Source: Heliocidaris tuberculata (taxonomy: Eukaryota; Echinodermata; Echinoidea; Camarodonta; Echinometridae). Taken from it: a DNA stretch of 64,000 nt. The notes beneath the pieces were generated by a model that had not been told where the DNA came from, searched no databases, and was given only the letters and a program-made list of their open reading frames with translations. The stretch is from positions 31,110,671-31,174,670 of the forward strand of contig CM046849.1 of NCBI GenBank assembly GCA_025618425.1, written 5' to 3'. A program made the position numbers and the translations under genes. Positions 34,246-47,312 of the stretch are shown one piece after another (the first letter of the stretch is position 1; every line of letters begins with the position of its first letter).

Positions 34246-34879
34246 CTTTGTCCAAAGATGTGATTTGAGATGTTACCGATAATCATTCAAAATTACTACA
34301 TAAAGAGAGATGAACATAAGTATAGTCAAGGATTGTATTTCCGAACAGCATTGAATTACAGGTAAGCGCATAAAATGGCTTTCATATGCGTGGGACTACG
34401 CGTATGTTCTCCACACTATTGAAACAAAGAACACGGTACAAGATCATAAAATGAGGCGAAAAAACATAAGTAATATCTTAGGAACTGCTCTCTGGTCACC
34501 CCAGTCGTCATCCCGTTTGCCCCAAATCGGGGTAGGTTGTGTGTCTTTTTCCCATAGGTTTAACACGTTCAGAAAGACAATACCATTTTCAAGGGACCAA
34601 AACGCTGCATCGTTGGGAAGGGGTTCGCTCGGAAGGGAATATCATATTAAATCTAGGTTGTCTTTTTAAAATTCCATCAACTTCTTTTTCTGTAGGACTT
34701 TGAGCATTCATTATGTAAGTTTGACAGATATTCATGTAATATTTTATTTGCTATTGTTGATTTTGTGAAAAGTGTTCGGAAATAGGGTCCACTACCATAT
34801 GCATACATTAAACTACAAAGAAGAGATCAAGCATGTGGCTCACGCCATACATTTATATCATACACATTGAATTGTTTGA

Positions 34880-34903
34880 ACAGATAGATCCCCCCCCCCC
34901 CCC
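34880..34903. repeat. Poly-C tract
   Basis: A run of about 14 C residues follows AGATAGAT. Simple sequence. Confidence 0.7.
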
Positions 34904-35464
34904 ATATCTCTATTGAAGATGATGACAGCTTTACATAGAATGCAAATGACACTCATCAGAGGAGTCATCACTTTGCTTCCAAAGAAATGACAGTAATGGA
35001 TCAAGAATGTCATTTAGGGCTAATGACAGACAAAGCTTTGTTTGTCTGCCTTGAACAGATGCAGTCCATTTGTTTCTGTCATTTGTTTCTCTGATTTTAT
35101 ACAAAACTACCTTTTATTAGGCTGTGAGAGCAATGTAGGCCACCAACCAGGGCATTTTGTTTTGTAGCACCCTGTATAAAACACATTTATTGGCAGACAG
35201 GCAAATGTCTAATGCAGTATACAGTTTCAATAAAAGATAGTTTACTGTAATTGTAAATGCTTTAAAAATACATGTTTAACTTTAATAGAGCACCTCATAG
35301 GCAAGCAAAATTGTCAAATTCTCTCTAAATATATTGAAGGGAGGGGGGATTGCAATACCAGTCGATACATGTAGAAGAGTGTACATGTATGATACACTTA
35401 GAAAATTTTGTATGCTTGTAATGATGATTCATTTAACCTAACTTTTGAGAAAGGAAGTATATGC

Positions 35465-35640
35465 TTGTAAGTAAGCAACCAGGGGACCTTCTGCTTTAAG
35501 TCCTTTCTGAGGGACTTGGTAATAAGGATTATGCCTTTCCAAAAGGGCACTACATGTAGCACAGCAATTTGGGTTCCTAAGTCAGGATCTGCGGTGAAGA
35601 GACTAATGCTCTTTCACTGAGCCATTATGCCTCCTCATTT
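35465..35640 (-). mobile_element. tRNA-derived SINE, family 1, copy 2
   Basis: Minus strand from 35640: GGCATAATGGCTCAGTGAAAGAGCATTAG carries the A box TGGCTCAGTGA. Downstream GTGCCCTTTTGG, ACCAAGTCCCTCAGAAAGGACTTA matches the plus-strand copy at 28589. TACATGTA at 35551-35558 is extra relative to that copy. Confidence 0.75.
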
Positions 35641-36192
35641 CTTTGCTTTTGTTTATATATTTATTGGAGCACCTTGTATCAAGCAAGATATCTGACTGAT
35701 AAACAGGCTACTTGTCTTTGTTTCAGTAAAAGGGAAAGATGTGGATAACATATGACAGTATTCTACATGTGATTTATTGATCAGGATGATGGTAGTTACT
35801 GTTTTAGTTCTTTTGGAGCACCCTGTAGCAAGCAAGGTCTCTTAGGTAGACAGGCTACTTGTAACTGTCAAAGTTTCAATAAAAGGGAGAGTTTACATGT
35901 GGAATTGCAGGAAGGATATTAAGCATGAGTCACATCAACTGACAGGGCTTTGCTTTCAGCCCTACAATTCTCATTCCACAATTAAAGGACAATCGTTACA
36001 GAACATCTGACGGAAGAACGGTTCAAATTGTGGCGTTCTAATTGCTGAAGACCTTGTGTTTCGGATTGACCCGCACTGTAGCAGTTCAAAGGAAACTTCA
36101 AATGTTCTCATTTTGATGTTGTGTGAACAATTTAAAAAGAGTGTGAGACATACATGTTATAAACTCCATAGTAATTAGTAATTATAAGATGG

Positions 36193-36397
36193 GGTGGCTT
36201 TAGCATGGCTGCTCTTATGGTGCTCAAGCATTTCAAGGAATTCCTGTCAGGTACCGATTTACCTCACCTGGGTGAAGTGTGGCATATGTAGATTAATGTC
36301 TTGTCAAAAGACACTAGTGCTGGGCCAGAGATTCGAACCTGTACCTTGTGGTGCACGGTCCGGGGACTTATCCACTGAACCACAACACTTCTGCAGT
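36193..36397 (-). mobile_element. tRNA-derived SINE, family 2, copy 1
   Basis: Minus strand from 36397: GTTGTGGTTCAGTGGATAAG contains A box TGGTTCAGTGG. GGTTCGAATCTCTGG is a near-perfect B box about 50 bases on. The non-tRNA body includes TTGACAAGACATTAATCTAC and GAGGTAAATCGGTACCTG, also seen at 55450-55643. No functional tRNA fold closes. Confidence 0.85.
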
Positions 36398-38432
36398 AAA
36401 CCATCTTAAAACACAAAACAAAACAAAGAAACATGTTTTACAAACTTAATGTGTGAATTAATGTAGAGAAAATTATGCGGGGGGAGGAGAGGGTTATAGA
36501 AAATGTATATATTATAATGCTTTAGGAAACAATAGCCCCTTGGCGTTGTACTCCCTGATCTGTGTGATTTCTGAAAATTTAGTGTTGTAATTCAATTTAT
36601 TTTGTTAATCTAGACCATTTACAAAAGTTTCTTGCCCATGAAAGTTTTTGGTTTTACAGTCGGGCCATAAAGTGAAACAAACGGTCACATGCATGATCAT
36701 CTAATATTGCTTCATTGCCGGAAAATCAGATTACATTCTATTGATTTTTTTTACATGTATCACCGGTTTCTTACATGAAAAAGGTTTCCCTTTCTTTTAC
36801 AAGAAAAAGTACTTTCCCAACCGTAATGTTTTTTTACAGAGACTTTTAAAAACTCCCTTTTTTGAGTGGTCACACACACACGTGACCGACCCAATTTTCA
36901 CCTCTAAAAGAAAAGAATTTTCACTAATTTATGGAAAATTGCTTTCAAACTGTTCCGAGCAATCCCACCACACAGCAATGGAAATGGAAACCTGCACTTC
37001 AAGAGTTTAAGAAAAGTAGGTTTGAATACCAAGAAGTAAGGCCCATTTTCAGGTGAGGTCACACGTGATCAACCTTATTTTGACCTCTGAAAGAAAATGG
37101 TGTACTCTCATTTGGAATAATTACCCTCCATCTGTTGGGGGTAAGATTGTTATTTAAATATCCAAAATGAGAGACTCCTACTACAAGACAAATACTGAAA
37201 ATTTGGTTTAAATGAACTATTTTTCAGGATTTTGGTCACATACTTGACTGAGAATGACCCAGTACTGAAGTACAGTTATAGGTTAATCTATTTGATTATT
37301 ATTAGGCAAATGGGAAAGAAGTATCCAAGAATTTGAAAACCTTTGTGATCTCTCTCAGCTTCAAAATCAAACAGAAACTGACTTTCAGTAAGTCAGAATG
37401 TACAATCATATTTGGAGTTGAATGCAAAATAATTTGTTGTAAAACACAACAAATCCAAGAAAGTTCACTTTGTCACTGAAATGACTGAACATTCAACACA
37501 TAAATAGAAATGAAATGAATGAAAATGTATATATATATATAATGTGAGAAATCAATTGAATTGAATAAGAGAAATATATATATATATATATATAGCTGAG
37601 TTACCGATGGAGAAAAATAAGGGAGGTGGGTCAGTCAATTAAATATCAAATCCCTTATATTTGTATTTTTGTAGGGGCTTTCAGTGTATGTTTCTTTGCA
37701 CTGATCTAACACAAATTCACTGCTTAAAGGTAGTAGATAGTTTTGGAAAGCCCTCAAAAACTTGTCGTGAGATTTCTTTGATTTTACTTAATAAATAGCA
37801 GGGTACTAACATAACTAAGATGCTGTGAAGTTTTTGCCTCCTCAAGTGAAATATGTATCGAATGAGAGGTGAAAAATAATAAAAATCCCTGGCCCAAAAA
37901 AGAGGGTATGTAAATTCAAACAACGGCCACACACATTACTCACATGAGGATTGCTGTGTGTTATAGAATACACTACACAAGGTGCGAAGCGCTGCGTTTA
38001 TTGTGTGGGGAACCTTCGGGTGGATATGCTCTTAGTGTGAGGCAGTGAAAAGCCGTTACCATGCAAGCGCTTACAGATATTTAAATTAAATATTCTCGTA
38101 CATGTGTCTTATGATAAAAGGAGAATAGTATGTGACTATGTTAGATAAGTTTCTTGCCAGTATGATTTTTGCTACCAAGACTGTCCATGAGCTTTAATAA
38201 GTTTTTCAGATTGACTTACTCACTTTCATTATGTTTTTTTGTTTGGTTTTTTTTTTGCTCATTATTCAGCTCTTTTCATCCCAGATCACTGGACAGACAT
38301 CACTTATTTGTCATATTGAACAGTCAGGATAAGTTTGGTTTGAATTTATGGAATTTCCAAACCCTAGATTACCTTGAACTACTGCTGACATGAAACTTGA
38401 CTTTGATTCATACCGATCTTTTTTACTTCCAG

Positions 38433-38540
38433 GGGAGAGAAACCCAGCCAGCTACCTGAGCTACAAGAACCGTGGGGTCAGCGGCACGCACAAAGGTCAA
38501 ATCATCTGGGTTGTCGATGCTGAACCTAACTTTACCAAAC
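38433..38540 (+). CDS. HECW: HECW1/HECW2-like E3 ubiquitin ligase, coding exon 2
   Basis: A 108 bp exon, phase 1 at both ends, completing Gly119 and encoding residues 120-154 plus the first base of codon 155. It carries YKNRGVSGTHKGQIIW (129-144), the best conserved signature of the HECW N-terminal domain (vertebrate HECW1/2 have K-NRGV-G--+GQI-W). The acceptor is a textbook TTTTTTACTTCCAG and the donor AAAC|GTAAGT. Being a multiple of three with equal phases, it could be skipped without a frameshift, though that would remove the domain core. The frame fits the exons on both sides exactly. Confidence 0.93.
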
Positions 38541-39924
38541 GTAAGTTTTTCATTGACGGTACGGTAAGGCCCCTTTCGTGTTATCTCCTAGTTTTTTGGA
38601 GGCCCTCGGGAACCCTGGATGAGTACAGCATAAAAAGAGCATTTCGTATCCCATCTTTATCATCACTTCTACATGTACAATATATCTACGTAGAAGTTTT
38701 CTTTTTGTTGATTTTTATTGAGTGAGAAACTTTTACGGTTTTCCACTTCCCTTTATATGAAGGACTGCCTTGTCTGTTTCACTTCCATCTGAGGATCATT
38801 GATAAGAAAGAAACAGTTGCAATATAGTGATCATAGTGAACATATTCGGTTTCCATCACAAGGAAAAATGGGTCTGATGCAAGCAATTAACATGCAAGCC
38901 GACACTGCCTCTTGGGTCACGTGAGGCACACCGAATACCTTGACACCGAAAAACAATTCACAACCAATCAGTGAGTTTGTTGTCACGATTAGCTCTGTCA
39001 AAGCCCTTCCTCTGAGATCAGTCCTGCCCAAAAAGGAATGCACTTGTGTCAAAGTTAAAAGAGCAGATGAAAAAGGGGGTAAAATGGTTAATTTATCCTC
39101 GATCCATTCCTGGAGTACAGCACCTGCTTGATGACAATGACAGGTGTCCATCAATGACTTGTGGTCGGTTCAGACTAAAGGAAATTTATACGAAGTTCAT
39201 ATCAAGAAACATCATAAAGAATCATAAAGCAGAAGGGGCATGCACAGTTGAAAAAAAAGTATGGTGTAAGGAAACATCTTATCAAGAAACTAGTTTAAGG
39301 GAGTTCATCTGACACGCACCAAGTTAAGTGTCAAATTAATGTCACAGTATTGCTCAGAGGATACAAGATGATGCTTGCAGGTCATATATCAGCATGCATT
39401 TATAATAAGCCCTGCCCAGTTATTTGGTTAGTATGATCTGACGTTCATAACGAGGGGATCCTTTTTCGTTCAAAACGACTCAGACATTCATTTCGCTGTA
39501 CATTTTCTTATTCGAAGTTCAGACTTGTTAAAGGCATTGATTAACTTTGCCCAGGATTGAAAAAAAAAATCACTGTTCCAGCTAATGCTGTAATCATAAT
39601 TGCAAACCTTTAGCTCAGACAGGAATCGCCTGAGTTTTATAAGCTGATCGGTCGTTTATATATCAAGATATTTACGATTGAACATTGATGTCGGGATAGA
39701 GTACCACCGAACCCTAAAGAACTCTTACGGTTGGCATACCTCGCTCTATCACAGAATACCGTACGGGCTGGAAACCCGCTCTGAAATCGCCAAGCGCTGG
39801 TGCTTGGTTTTTGTGACTGCAGCGCAGCGAAGAAGCCGAGCAACTTGCGCTAGCGATTGATCGCGATTTTCTCTTTTTTAGGATAGTAAACGGGTTCCAT
39901 TTTCTCTCATACTTTCACATATCC

Positions 39925-40410
39925 TTAAAGGGGGTACCCAATGCTGAAACAATGTTAGTTCATTTAAAAGATCCTGATTTTATTAGCAGAAAATCATCTG
40001 CCCTAAGTTTTTTAAAAATTCGTGTTGCCAGAAAAATCCCCGAAATATGTTAAGACTTCAGGATATTTTGGCCCCTCAGCTGTGTCCCAATTTCAGCTAG
40101 GTAACCACAATGACGTCAAAGTGGTTACCTTGTCGCGCAATTATAGCAAAATGCGCGCAAGGTGTAATGCATTTTGTACAGTCTAGTGCGCAACACATCT
40201 GCAATACGCGAACCTGGGTAACCACTTTGACGTCATTGTGGTTACCTAGCTGAAATTGGGACACAGCTGAGGGGCCAAAATATCCTGAAATCTTACCATA
40301 TTTCGGGGATTTTCTGGCAACACGAATTTTAAAAAAAATTTAAGGCAGATGATTTTCTTCTAATAAAATCATGATCTTTTAAATGAACTAACATTGGGTA
40401 CCCCCTTTAA
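39925..40410. mobile_element. TTAA-flanked palindromic element family D, copy 1
   Basis: TTAAAGGGGGTACCCAATG at the left and ATTGGGTACCCCCTTTAA at the right. Arms of about 190-200 bp are inverted copies (AAAATCATCTGCC, AAATCCCCGAAATATG, CAATTTCAGCTAGGTAACCA). A ~100 bp unique centre contains GCGCGCAAGG and TGCGCAACAC. Copy 2 at 54489-54987 is the same element in the opposite orientation. Confidence 0.88.
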
Positions 40411-41557
40411 TTATATATGTAGTTAGAGGACTGCATACAATTCACTGGCATTTGAGCTGATTTTACAATTTTTCACAAAGTTAATCAATCACTTTAAATG
40501 TAGCTATACATGTATATCTACAACTAACTATACAATGAAATTTAGTAGTCTGAACAGGGGGTTTGAGACAGGGGAGAACGATTGGACGTACAACATTGTG
40601 TGCAGAAGATTGGTGATATCCAACTTCCTGTGCTTCGGACATGAGGGTCATTGCGACACGGAGAGGGATCTTTTATTTTCTCCTCTCTTTTTTTTTTCCG
40701 CTGGATTATTCGAGATGATTCACGACATTGAAGTCGGCACTGTGGCTAATTCTCACAAAACGTCTATATCCTGGCCTGACAAATATTTTGTCAATGAACC
40801 CTCATTTGTTGTATCCTCGTTGTCTAGTCTCTCTTTCTATACAGTTATGAAAATTATTGTTGAAAGTTCTTAGAACATGAGAAGTTCCTCATGTTGGAGT
40901 CTATTTTGTGGTATCACACTGTGGTCAGTATGGGCAGAGACACTTGTTAGCTGTGCGTTGATATTCCATTACATGCCGTTTACAGAATTCAAATGAAATT
41001 TGGTAACCCCCAAAATTTAGACTTCATTTCATCGTATAATATTGTTAAGCAAGGGAAGTTATTTGAGCTGTTTATATGCGCCATGGTCTGATGTTTAGAC
41101 TAGCACTTGGAGAAGATAAAATATCCGCCTTGTGCAATCTATAACCAATCTAATCAAAAAGGCACCCACCAAGGTCATTATTACCCTGTTTGTTTTATCA
41201 TTTTAATTAACTGATTAATATATTTAGATTTCTTGTTTTGATGTGGCCAATTTTAAAGATTATTGTAAACCATAGTTTGTGGTTTGGCTTGCTTGAAGTT
41301 TGAAGTTGTGATTTCTAAAAACTCTTAACCAGCTTTATCTTATTATAATGTTTACTAATTTTGGAGGAAAGTCAATCAATCGAAAGATCTCCTGACAGTA
41401 AATATGTTTGCAAGTTTTATGGTAATCTGAAACAGATGCATGGTGTAAAGACAAATTTAAATACCAAAATTTTTATCATCTTATGATATTTCTAGACCAT
41501 TTTAAGGGAGAAGGGTAAATTATAATTCACTCACCAAACAGCTCAGAACCAGACTAA

Positions 41558-41591
<34 letters not shown>

Positions 41592-41727
41592 GAAGACTAC
41601 TCACACTTACAAGTTAAGAGGTGGTTACAATTCACAGTTAGAACTAAGCTCCAACCCTGATTAGCAAACATATTTCTCGGAACCGTGAATTGCACCTTAC
41701 CATAAGCCAGTTCATAATAAGGGTTCC

Positions 41728-41935
41728 ATGACATTTGCTCCTGCGACAATTGCTCCGGCTAACTTTGCCATCTTAATCCTAAACCTAACTCTAACCCTAA
41801 CCCTAACCCTAACCCTAATCCTAATCTTCACATTGTCCTTAACAAAAAAACAAATCATGACCTTGACCTTAACCTTTGACCTTTCGAGATATAGACGGAG
41901 GAGCAAATGTCGCAGGAGCAAATGTCGTTTCACCC
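41728..41935. repeat. Short telomere-like (CCCTAA)n tract inside an inverted-repeat element
   Basis: Four CCCTAA hexamers with degenerate flanks lie at 41776-41823. They are enclosed by TTGCTCCTGCGACAATTGCTCC on the left and GGAGCAAATGTCGCAGGAGC on the right, an imperfect inverted repeat. A small transposon that carries a telomere-like core is more likely than a chromosome fusion scar. Confidence 0.65.
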
Positions 41936-42994
41936 GTAATAAGTACATGGTACAAATGACCCTGAAATGACCTCACTGCACAAGCATCTGTTTTGGTGGA
42001 TGCGATAATTGTTTAACACGTAAAATCATACTGGTACGCGCATCTTGGTGGGCTCACTATGAAAGCATATAGAGGTCAATTGTGTTCGGTACAATGACTT
42101 TAATCTGCACGTGCACGAATCGTAATTACGAAATGGCTTATTTGTCCGAGGAGATTATGGTAAAGCTCAAACATGCTGTTTTTTTCTTCATTGATACATC
42201 GGTGTATTAAAAGTGAAGTGCATAATTATTGTGCTACTGGTATACTTAAATATCCATTATACCCTACAGCTAAAGCCCCTATATTTGTGGTAAAAAGCTA
42301 TAAATTTAAATAGAAAGCTGAGCAACATGTCAGCCATTATTTTTAATCTTCAAGATCATTGCTGGTGATGAGCTACCTCATCTCTGAAGTAGCCTACTTG
42401 AATACCTTTCCATGTGTTCTCAATTTCTCAATATCACTTAGCTTTTCCATGTTACTCTGTGTCAAGAGCAAATACTGAATAGGCATGGAGTTCTGGCACG
42501 TATTCATTGTATGTCTACAAGGTGCAGATGGAGCCAAACACTTGACTGTCTGTGTGAAACATTGTGCAATTACTTGGTGGAGTTTCAAAGATCAGAGGTT
42601 GGGGTTTTCTCACTATCTTCCGATGACTCACAATGTTCATGTGTCAGGTTTTTCTTTGATGGTGGTTTTACATTTGGCAAGGGTGCTTTCTTGAAATATG
42701 AGATAATGTTTGTTCTTGTTTGTTACATGTACATCATTCTATCTCTGTAGATTCAGTAGATTTGATTTCTATATACATGTATTGGGTATGCACCCCTTAC
42801 CTCATCTCCTTTCACTCTCCTTGAAGGTATACATGTCAGTTTTCTGTTGGCTCAAAATATATTGCTGATTTAATTTTTGAATGTATGTTAGTTGAATCTA
42901 TAAAATTGATAGAAAATTCCTGAAACTTTAAGGAATGCAATCTATGTTGTTACTGCAGAAAAAGTGAATGTTCACTGTCAGTTGAATAAATTAT

Positions 42995-43190
42995 AATTTT
43001 TCACCCTCATTTCCACTCCTCTTCCACACAAACTCATCCACTCCTCGTTTCCACTCCCCTTTTGCACTCCCCTTTCCAATTTCCCCATCCACTCTCCTTT
43101 TACTCCACTTTCCACTCTCTATATCTCTACCTTTCCCACCCTGTTACCACTCCCCTTTCTTACTCCTCCACACCACCCCTCCACTACTTG
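42995..43190 (+). repeat. Degenerate TTTCCACTCCCC minisatellite
   Basis: About fourteen pyrimidine-rich units of 10-15 bp such as TTTCCACTCCCCTTT and CATCCACTCTCC. A second C/T-rich stretch lies at 43640-43775. Confidence 0.75.
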
Positions 43191-43639
43191 TACACGTAAA
43201 TAAAACCCCAAATTTGGATGACAAATGAAATGATATATGCTGACATAATTCATTCCTTGTTTGTATATCATCTTTTACAAGGGAAAACCTCAAGATTAAA
43301 CCAGATCGCACCACTTGAGTCGCTCAAGTTGCATTTTTCTGTGAGCAGGTTACAAGAGGTGTGTGTACGCTGTCAAGTATATATGTACATAGTGAACGAT
43401 GAGAGTCCGACCAGCTGAAACTGGATAAGGTCATTCTTGGTGGAACCGGCATGTTAGTATTCATGTTAATCATTACAGACATTCCAGCTAGTCAAGGCTT
43501 ATCAGCCATTATGACAACAATGATTCACAGCCAAATCTTAATGTACAATTGATATCAAGGAGAGATTAAACACGGTGTGAACAGATACATGTATTTGAAT
43601 GGAGCCTGGATAAAGGGTAAAACAACACACCCTCAAAGC

Positions 43640-43775
43640 TTTGTAGTACCCAACCCTTATTTCCCTACCCTCCTTTTCCTGACCCCTTCCCCTCCCCTCT
43701 CTTACCTCTTCCCCCTCTTACCTCTTCCCCTTCCCTCTCTCACCCCTTCCGCCCTCCCTTTCCCCTATTCCGTGC
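43640..43775 (+). repeat. C/T-rich tract
   Basis: Pyrimidine-rich with repeats of CTCTTACCTCTTCCCC. The long Pro/Leu/Ser frame across it is a product of composition. Confidence 0.7.
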
Positions 43776-43964
43776 TACCCCCAGGTAGATGTACATGTAC
43801 AGTTGTATATCCATGTAAAGTAAATGTAGCTCTGTTGTTCGATGGATATAGAATCGAACAGAAACTACACGATTCTTTTCACACACTTTACTGTATCTTT
43901 CACTTTACTGAAATAAGCTGCAAACTGTGCTTATGGTGTTTCATACATGTACATGAGCAGTAGC

Positions 43965-44068
43965 AGATGGGTGGGGCGGGGGGCACAACTGGCTTGGGAC
44001 CCCGTCTTGAAACCTTGAAACCCCCCCCCCCCCCCATTTTTACAAAATCCTGGATCCGCCCCTGTATG
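43965..44068. mobile_element. Fragment of a GGATCCGCCCC-ended poly-C element
   Basis: GGTGGGGCGGGGGGC at the left, a C run of about 14 at 44023-44036, then TACAAAATCCTGGATCCGCCCCTG at the right. The right end recurs at 56848-56869 and, more diverged, at 15640 and 23805. Confidence 0.6.
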
Positions 44069-44997
44069 TAAGGAAAGCCCATGCTAGAAGAATGCTATTG
44101 TTAGAACACAAGGGGGTCAGAACATCCATGTACATGTAGTGGTATGAAGGGATGAGGTATATTCAATGTACTTGACCCTCCTATTACTGGGATCGCCTGT
44201 CACTAGGTGAGACCGTCATGATTCATAGGCTTGCTCCATGTCCGGTATTCTAGCTAGACTAGACTAAAGTCCATCAAGGAGGAGGAGGGTTCCAACTAGC
44301 ACAGCTTCAGGTCCCTCCCTGCGTCATCGTTGTCACTGCTCAAGCAGCCCAAAGTCCATCTCCATTCAGGTTAAGTTTTAATAGCTCTCATACATCAAGG
44401 AGTAGATTTACCTGTGCTCGTTGGTTTCAACAATATTTAGTGGAATCGGGGAGACGGGATCGCAAGACTTGTACCAGTAACCGTTGAGATAGATCACATT
44501 TCATTTTCTCTGTAGCATTATTGCGATGACTCTTTGATGAAAAGGAGAATCACATTAGTCATTTTAGAAAAAAAAAATCAATTGAATTCGTCATCCATCG
44601 GTTTAAATACTGAACATAGTAGTCATTTATGAAAGGACTATTTCTTCTCCTTTGGAGTGCAGATCTTGTGAAGAAATACTGTGAAGATAATTTTCAAGTA
44701 GTGGAGTTATCAAACCATCATCGATCACCCACTTGGAGTAGAGTTGAGACTTTACTGCATTTTGTACTGATTTGCCTTTTGCAAAATAAGGATATACCCA
44801 GTCATTGTTCAAGTCTTATTGCACAATTGGATGTGTTTCTTTCTTGTGCCGGCAGGAAGTCGTTGTCACATACCTGTTGAAGACGTAACTGATGAGCAAT
44901 TCACAACGTTGTAAAGACGAGGTGATCCACCAAGTGGATTAAGGGTGATAGGGAGGTGTGCCATTATATCATTAGACTGAGACAAAACAAACTCTGA

Positions 44998-45045
44998 ATA
45001 CAGGGAAAGAGAGTGAGAGAGAGGAAGAGAGAAAGAGAGAGAGGA
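44998..45045 (+). repeat. GA-rich microsatellite
   Basis: GAAAGAGAGTGAGAGAGAGG type simple sequence. Confidence 0.75.
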
Positions 45046-45627
45046 ACTGGCATGGACAAGGAGTAATTGTCAGCTTCCATGCCAGCGCAGTACGAGCACC
45101 CTTCACAGTTAGTTAAGAGTTCCTGCTGGATCAGACCGCGTGCGTAATACCGTCTCTTCCCCTTGCATTGCACCAGCCATACGGCAGTTGTTTCTCGCAG
45201 CTCACATGGATCTCACTCAAGTGTTTTAGCGCTTTTCAATGTAACACTTACGCTACGGTGTAATCGATACACTGTAAGGTGAAGACAATCTGAGATTATT
45301 CCATTGCAGTGTTAACTCGTCCGTCTGCTTGATGCTACGTCGGGAGTGTTAAGGTCAGAGACCATACACAAGTTTCGCAGGCATTATTTCAGAAACTTTT
45401 TGGTTGTTCCATGCCAAACTTTAGTGAGCATATGCTCAGGAAGGATCAACAGTGCAGTCGCGTTGTCGGAGGATAGACTTTTGTTTGACATTTTTATGCA
45501 TGTCGCAAGAGTTTTGAATGTTAACTTAATCACGTTCAGGATTAGTCACAACCATGTTACGACAGAGGTATCAATGTGAGTATAAATTGCTCAAAATACT
45601 CTATATTCTTATTTTCACAAGTTGCAT

Positions 45628-45706
45628 CATCTATTCAGAGCCAAAAGGGTGTTAACTCATCATTCAACACCTGTAGGATTTATGCCCTTTTGTCTCAAAA
45701 CAGGTG
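45628..45706. repeat. Short hairpin family H, copy 2 (~79 bp)
   Basis: 5' arm CAGAGCCAAAAGGGTGTTAA (45637-45655) pairs with the 3' arm TATGCCCTTTTGTCTC (45681-45696) and flanking bases. Most diverged copy of the family, but arm length and order are the same. Confidence 0.65.
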
Positions 45707-45772
45707 ATTTCATTCCGCAATTGTTTTTCATTTTTTGTAGTTGTGTGTAAAAAGCTTGATTGATATAAATCA

Positions 45773-45849
45773 TCTGTTAAGAGCCAAAAGAGCGTTAACT
45801 CAATGTATATATTTATGTATGACTTAACGCCTTTCTGGCACTACATAGA
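45773..45849. repeat. Short hairpin family H, copy 3 (77 bp)
   Basis: Arms of 29 bases with about 20 matches: AGAGCCAAAAGAGCGTTAA against TTAACGCCTTTCTGGCACT. Loop AT-rich. It lies 67 bp after copy 2 in the same intron. Confidence 0.75.
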
Positions 45850-45960
45850 CTGTGTTTAGTTCACATGAATCATGACTTCCAGTAGTGCCATAATATTTAT
45901 TTGGCAGGTGGGAAGATATGAATCTTGATGGCCGGTTTATCATCATAACATTTTTCTTCA

Positions 45961-46117
45961 TGTTCAACTTTCTGAAAGTTTGATAATTTGAAAGGAGAAA
46001 AGTGCATTTAACCTGATCAAGGGATTATTATTAGTTCCATTAGATATTTGTTCAACTTTCTGATAGTTTGATCATTTGAAAAGAGAAATCTGCATTTAAC
46101 CTAATCAAGGGATTATT
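45961..46117. repeat. Tandem duplication, period 88 bp
   Basis: TGTTCAACTTTCTGAAAG...GGGATTATTA at 45961-46030 is repeated with few changes at 46049-46117. Confidence 0.85.
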
Positions 46118-46539
46118 AGATCCTTCAAGATGTTCTCAACAAAATGTGTTTTGAGTACATACATGTATGATAAGAACTATGAGTGGAAGACTGGAACAGG
46201 GTCTGTTCACACAAAAGTTTTGTAACTGTATCCAGTGCAAAGATATTATCGGTGATCAAGCACTTTAATGCGAAAACGACTGGTAACATGTCATTAGTAG
46301 TTTTTGAAAAACTTTCAAAACTTCTAAGACATACAATGTACTGCTGTATTAGTATCCAAAGCAAAGTAGCGGAGCTTATAGTAGAAGCAATTAGAGCAAG
46401 CATTGTCATCTCATCTCTCCCTCCGTCAAAAAAGGAAACAGTTATAAATTTGCATGAATAGACAGGAAGCGTTTTCACAAAAACAATTACGTCTTCCTTC
46501 CTCTCTCTCTAATTACGCACCCTCCACATGTGGGATGAG

Positions 46540-47020
46540 TTTGGGGGAGGGGGGAGCTTGTAATGTATTGTCTGAGAATTTCTGAAGTCAAGATCCTCTC
46601 TTCGAACATTTTCCAACTTCTTTCTTACTTTTAGATTTTTTAGCGTAAGTTTGTGTTTATGAGCTTATCCACCTTAATTGGTTGTTAGCTTTGATTGAAA
46701 AGAGTTGGACAGGCCTAATTATACAAAATCATTACAAAGCTATTTATGTCTAGGAAAAGTTTGTTTGGAATTCTTTAATGTTAAGATACTTTCTCAAAAC
46801 ATTTTTCCCTCAAATTTCCCTTTTTTCTCTTTGTCATAATTAGTTTGATTGAAATATGTTGAATGGGCCTGATTACTCTAAATGAAGACAAAATGATTAT
46901 TTTGTAAATGGGGAGGGGGGATCTTGTTGTGTATTGTTTGAGAATCTCTGATGTCAAGATCCTCTCTTTGAACATTTTCCAGCTTCTCTCTTACTTTTAT
47001 ATTTTGTAGCATTGAATAGG
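46540..47020. repeat. Diverged duplication, period about 364 bp
   Basis: GGGGAGGGGGGA...TCAAGATCCTCTCTTCGAAC (46546-46650) recurs at 46910-47015. TTTGATTGAAAAGAGTTGGACAGGCC (near 46690) has a counterpart at 46843. Confidence 0.75.
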
Positions 47021-47159
47021 CATAATTCCACAATATAAATAGAAAATTGAAAATTGGCAACTCTGTGATTTACTTTACCATCAGGTCTTCATTTATTTTG
47101 TACTAGAAATTTCTTCGATTTCTGTTTTTCCTCAAAGAAAATATTTTGTCTTATTGTGT

Positions 47160-47312
47160 TCAGGGCCCTCTTGCATAAAAAGTTGGGTTTAAACGCAACT
47201 CAGAAAATTAAAAGCAACTTGATTTTCAGCCAATCAGGATCGCGTATTTGGGATTCGCATTTAATTTTTTGAGTTGCATTTAAACCCAACTTTTTAAGCA
47301 CAAGGGCCCTGG
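47160..47312. mobile_element. 153 bp foldback element with CAGGGCCC ends
   Basis: CAGGGCCCTCTTGCATAAAA and CAAGGGCCCTGG ends. Arms of about 55 bp with few mismatches share AAAAAGTTGGGTTTAAA and GCAACTCA. Short AT-rich centre. Confidence 0.85.

Larger units (their letters stand above)
26532..38432 (+). other. HECW: HECW intron, 11.9 kb
   Basis: Runs from GTAGGTATG to TTTTTTACTTCCAG, phase 1. Its contents are listed separately: family A, B and C MITEs, two tRNA-derived SINE families, a nested 498 bp element with an 8 bp target duplication, and one short hairpin. Parts without any recognised feature are about 27002-27420, 28008-28588, 28760-29274, 30320-33615 (except a possible retroposon end near 30710-31100) and 36400-38432. 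An (AT)n tract lies at 37570-37593. Confidence 0.85.

Noticed and set aside
36320..36397. tRNA gene on the minus strand
   Set aside because: A and B boxes are present but the acceptor and anticodon stems do not close and the sequence continues into a SINE body.
40535..40873. 112-codon open frame, plus strand
   Set aside because: No recognisable domain, no upstream promoter or splice signals, inside a HECW intron; length is within chance for the window.
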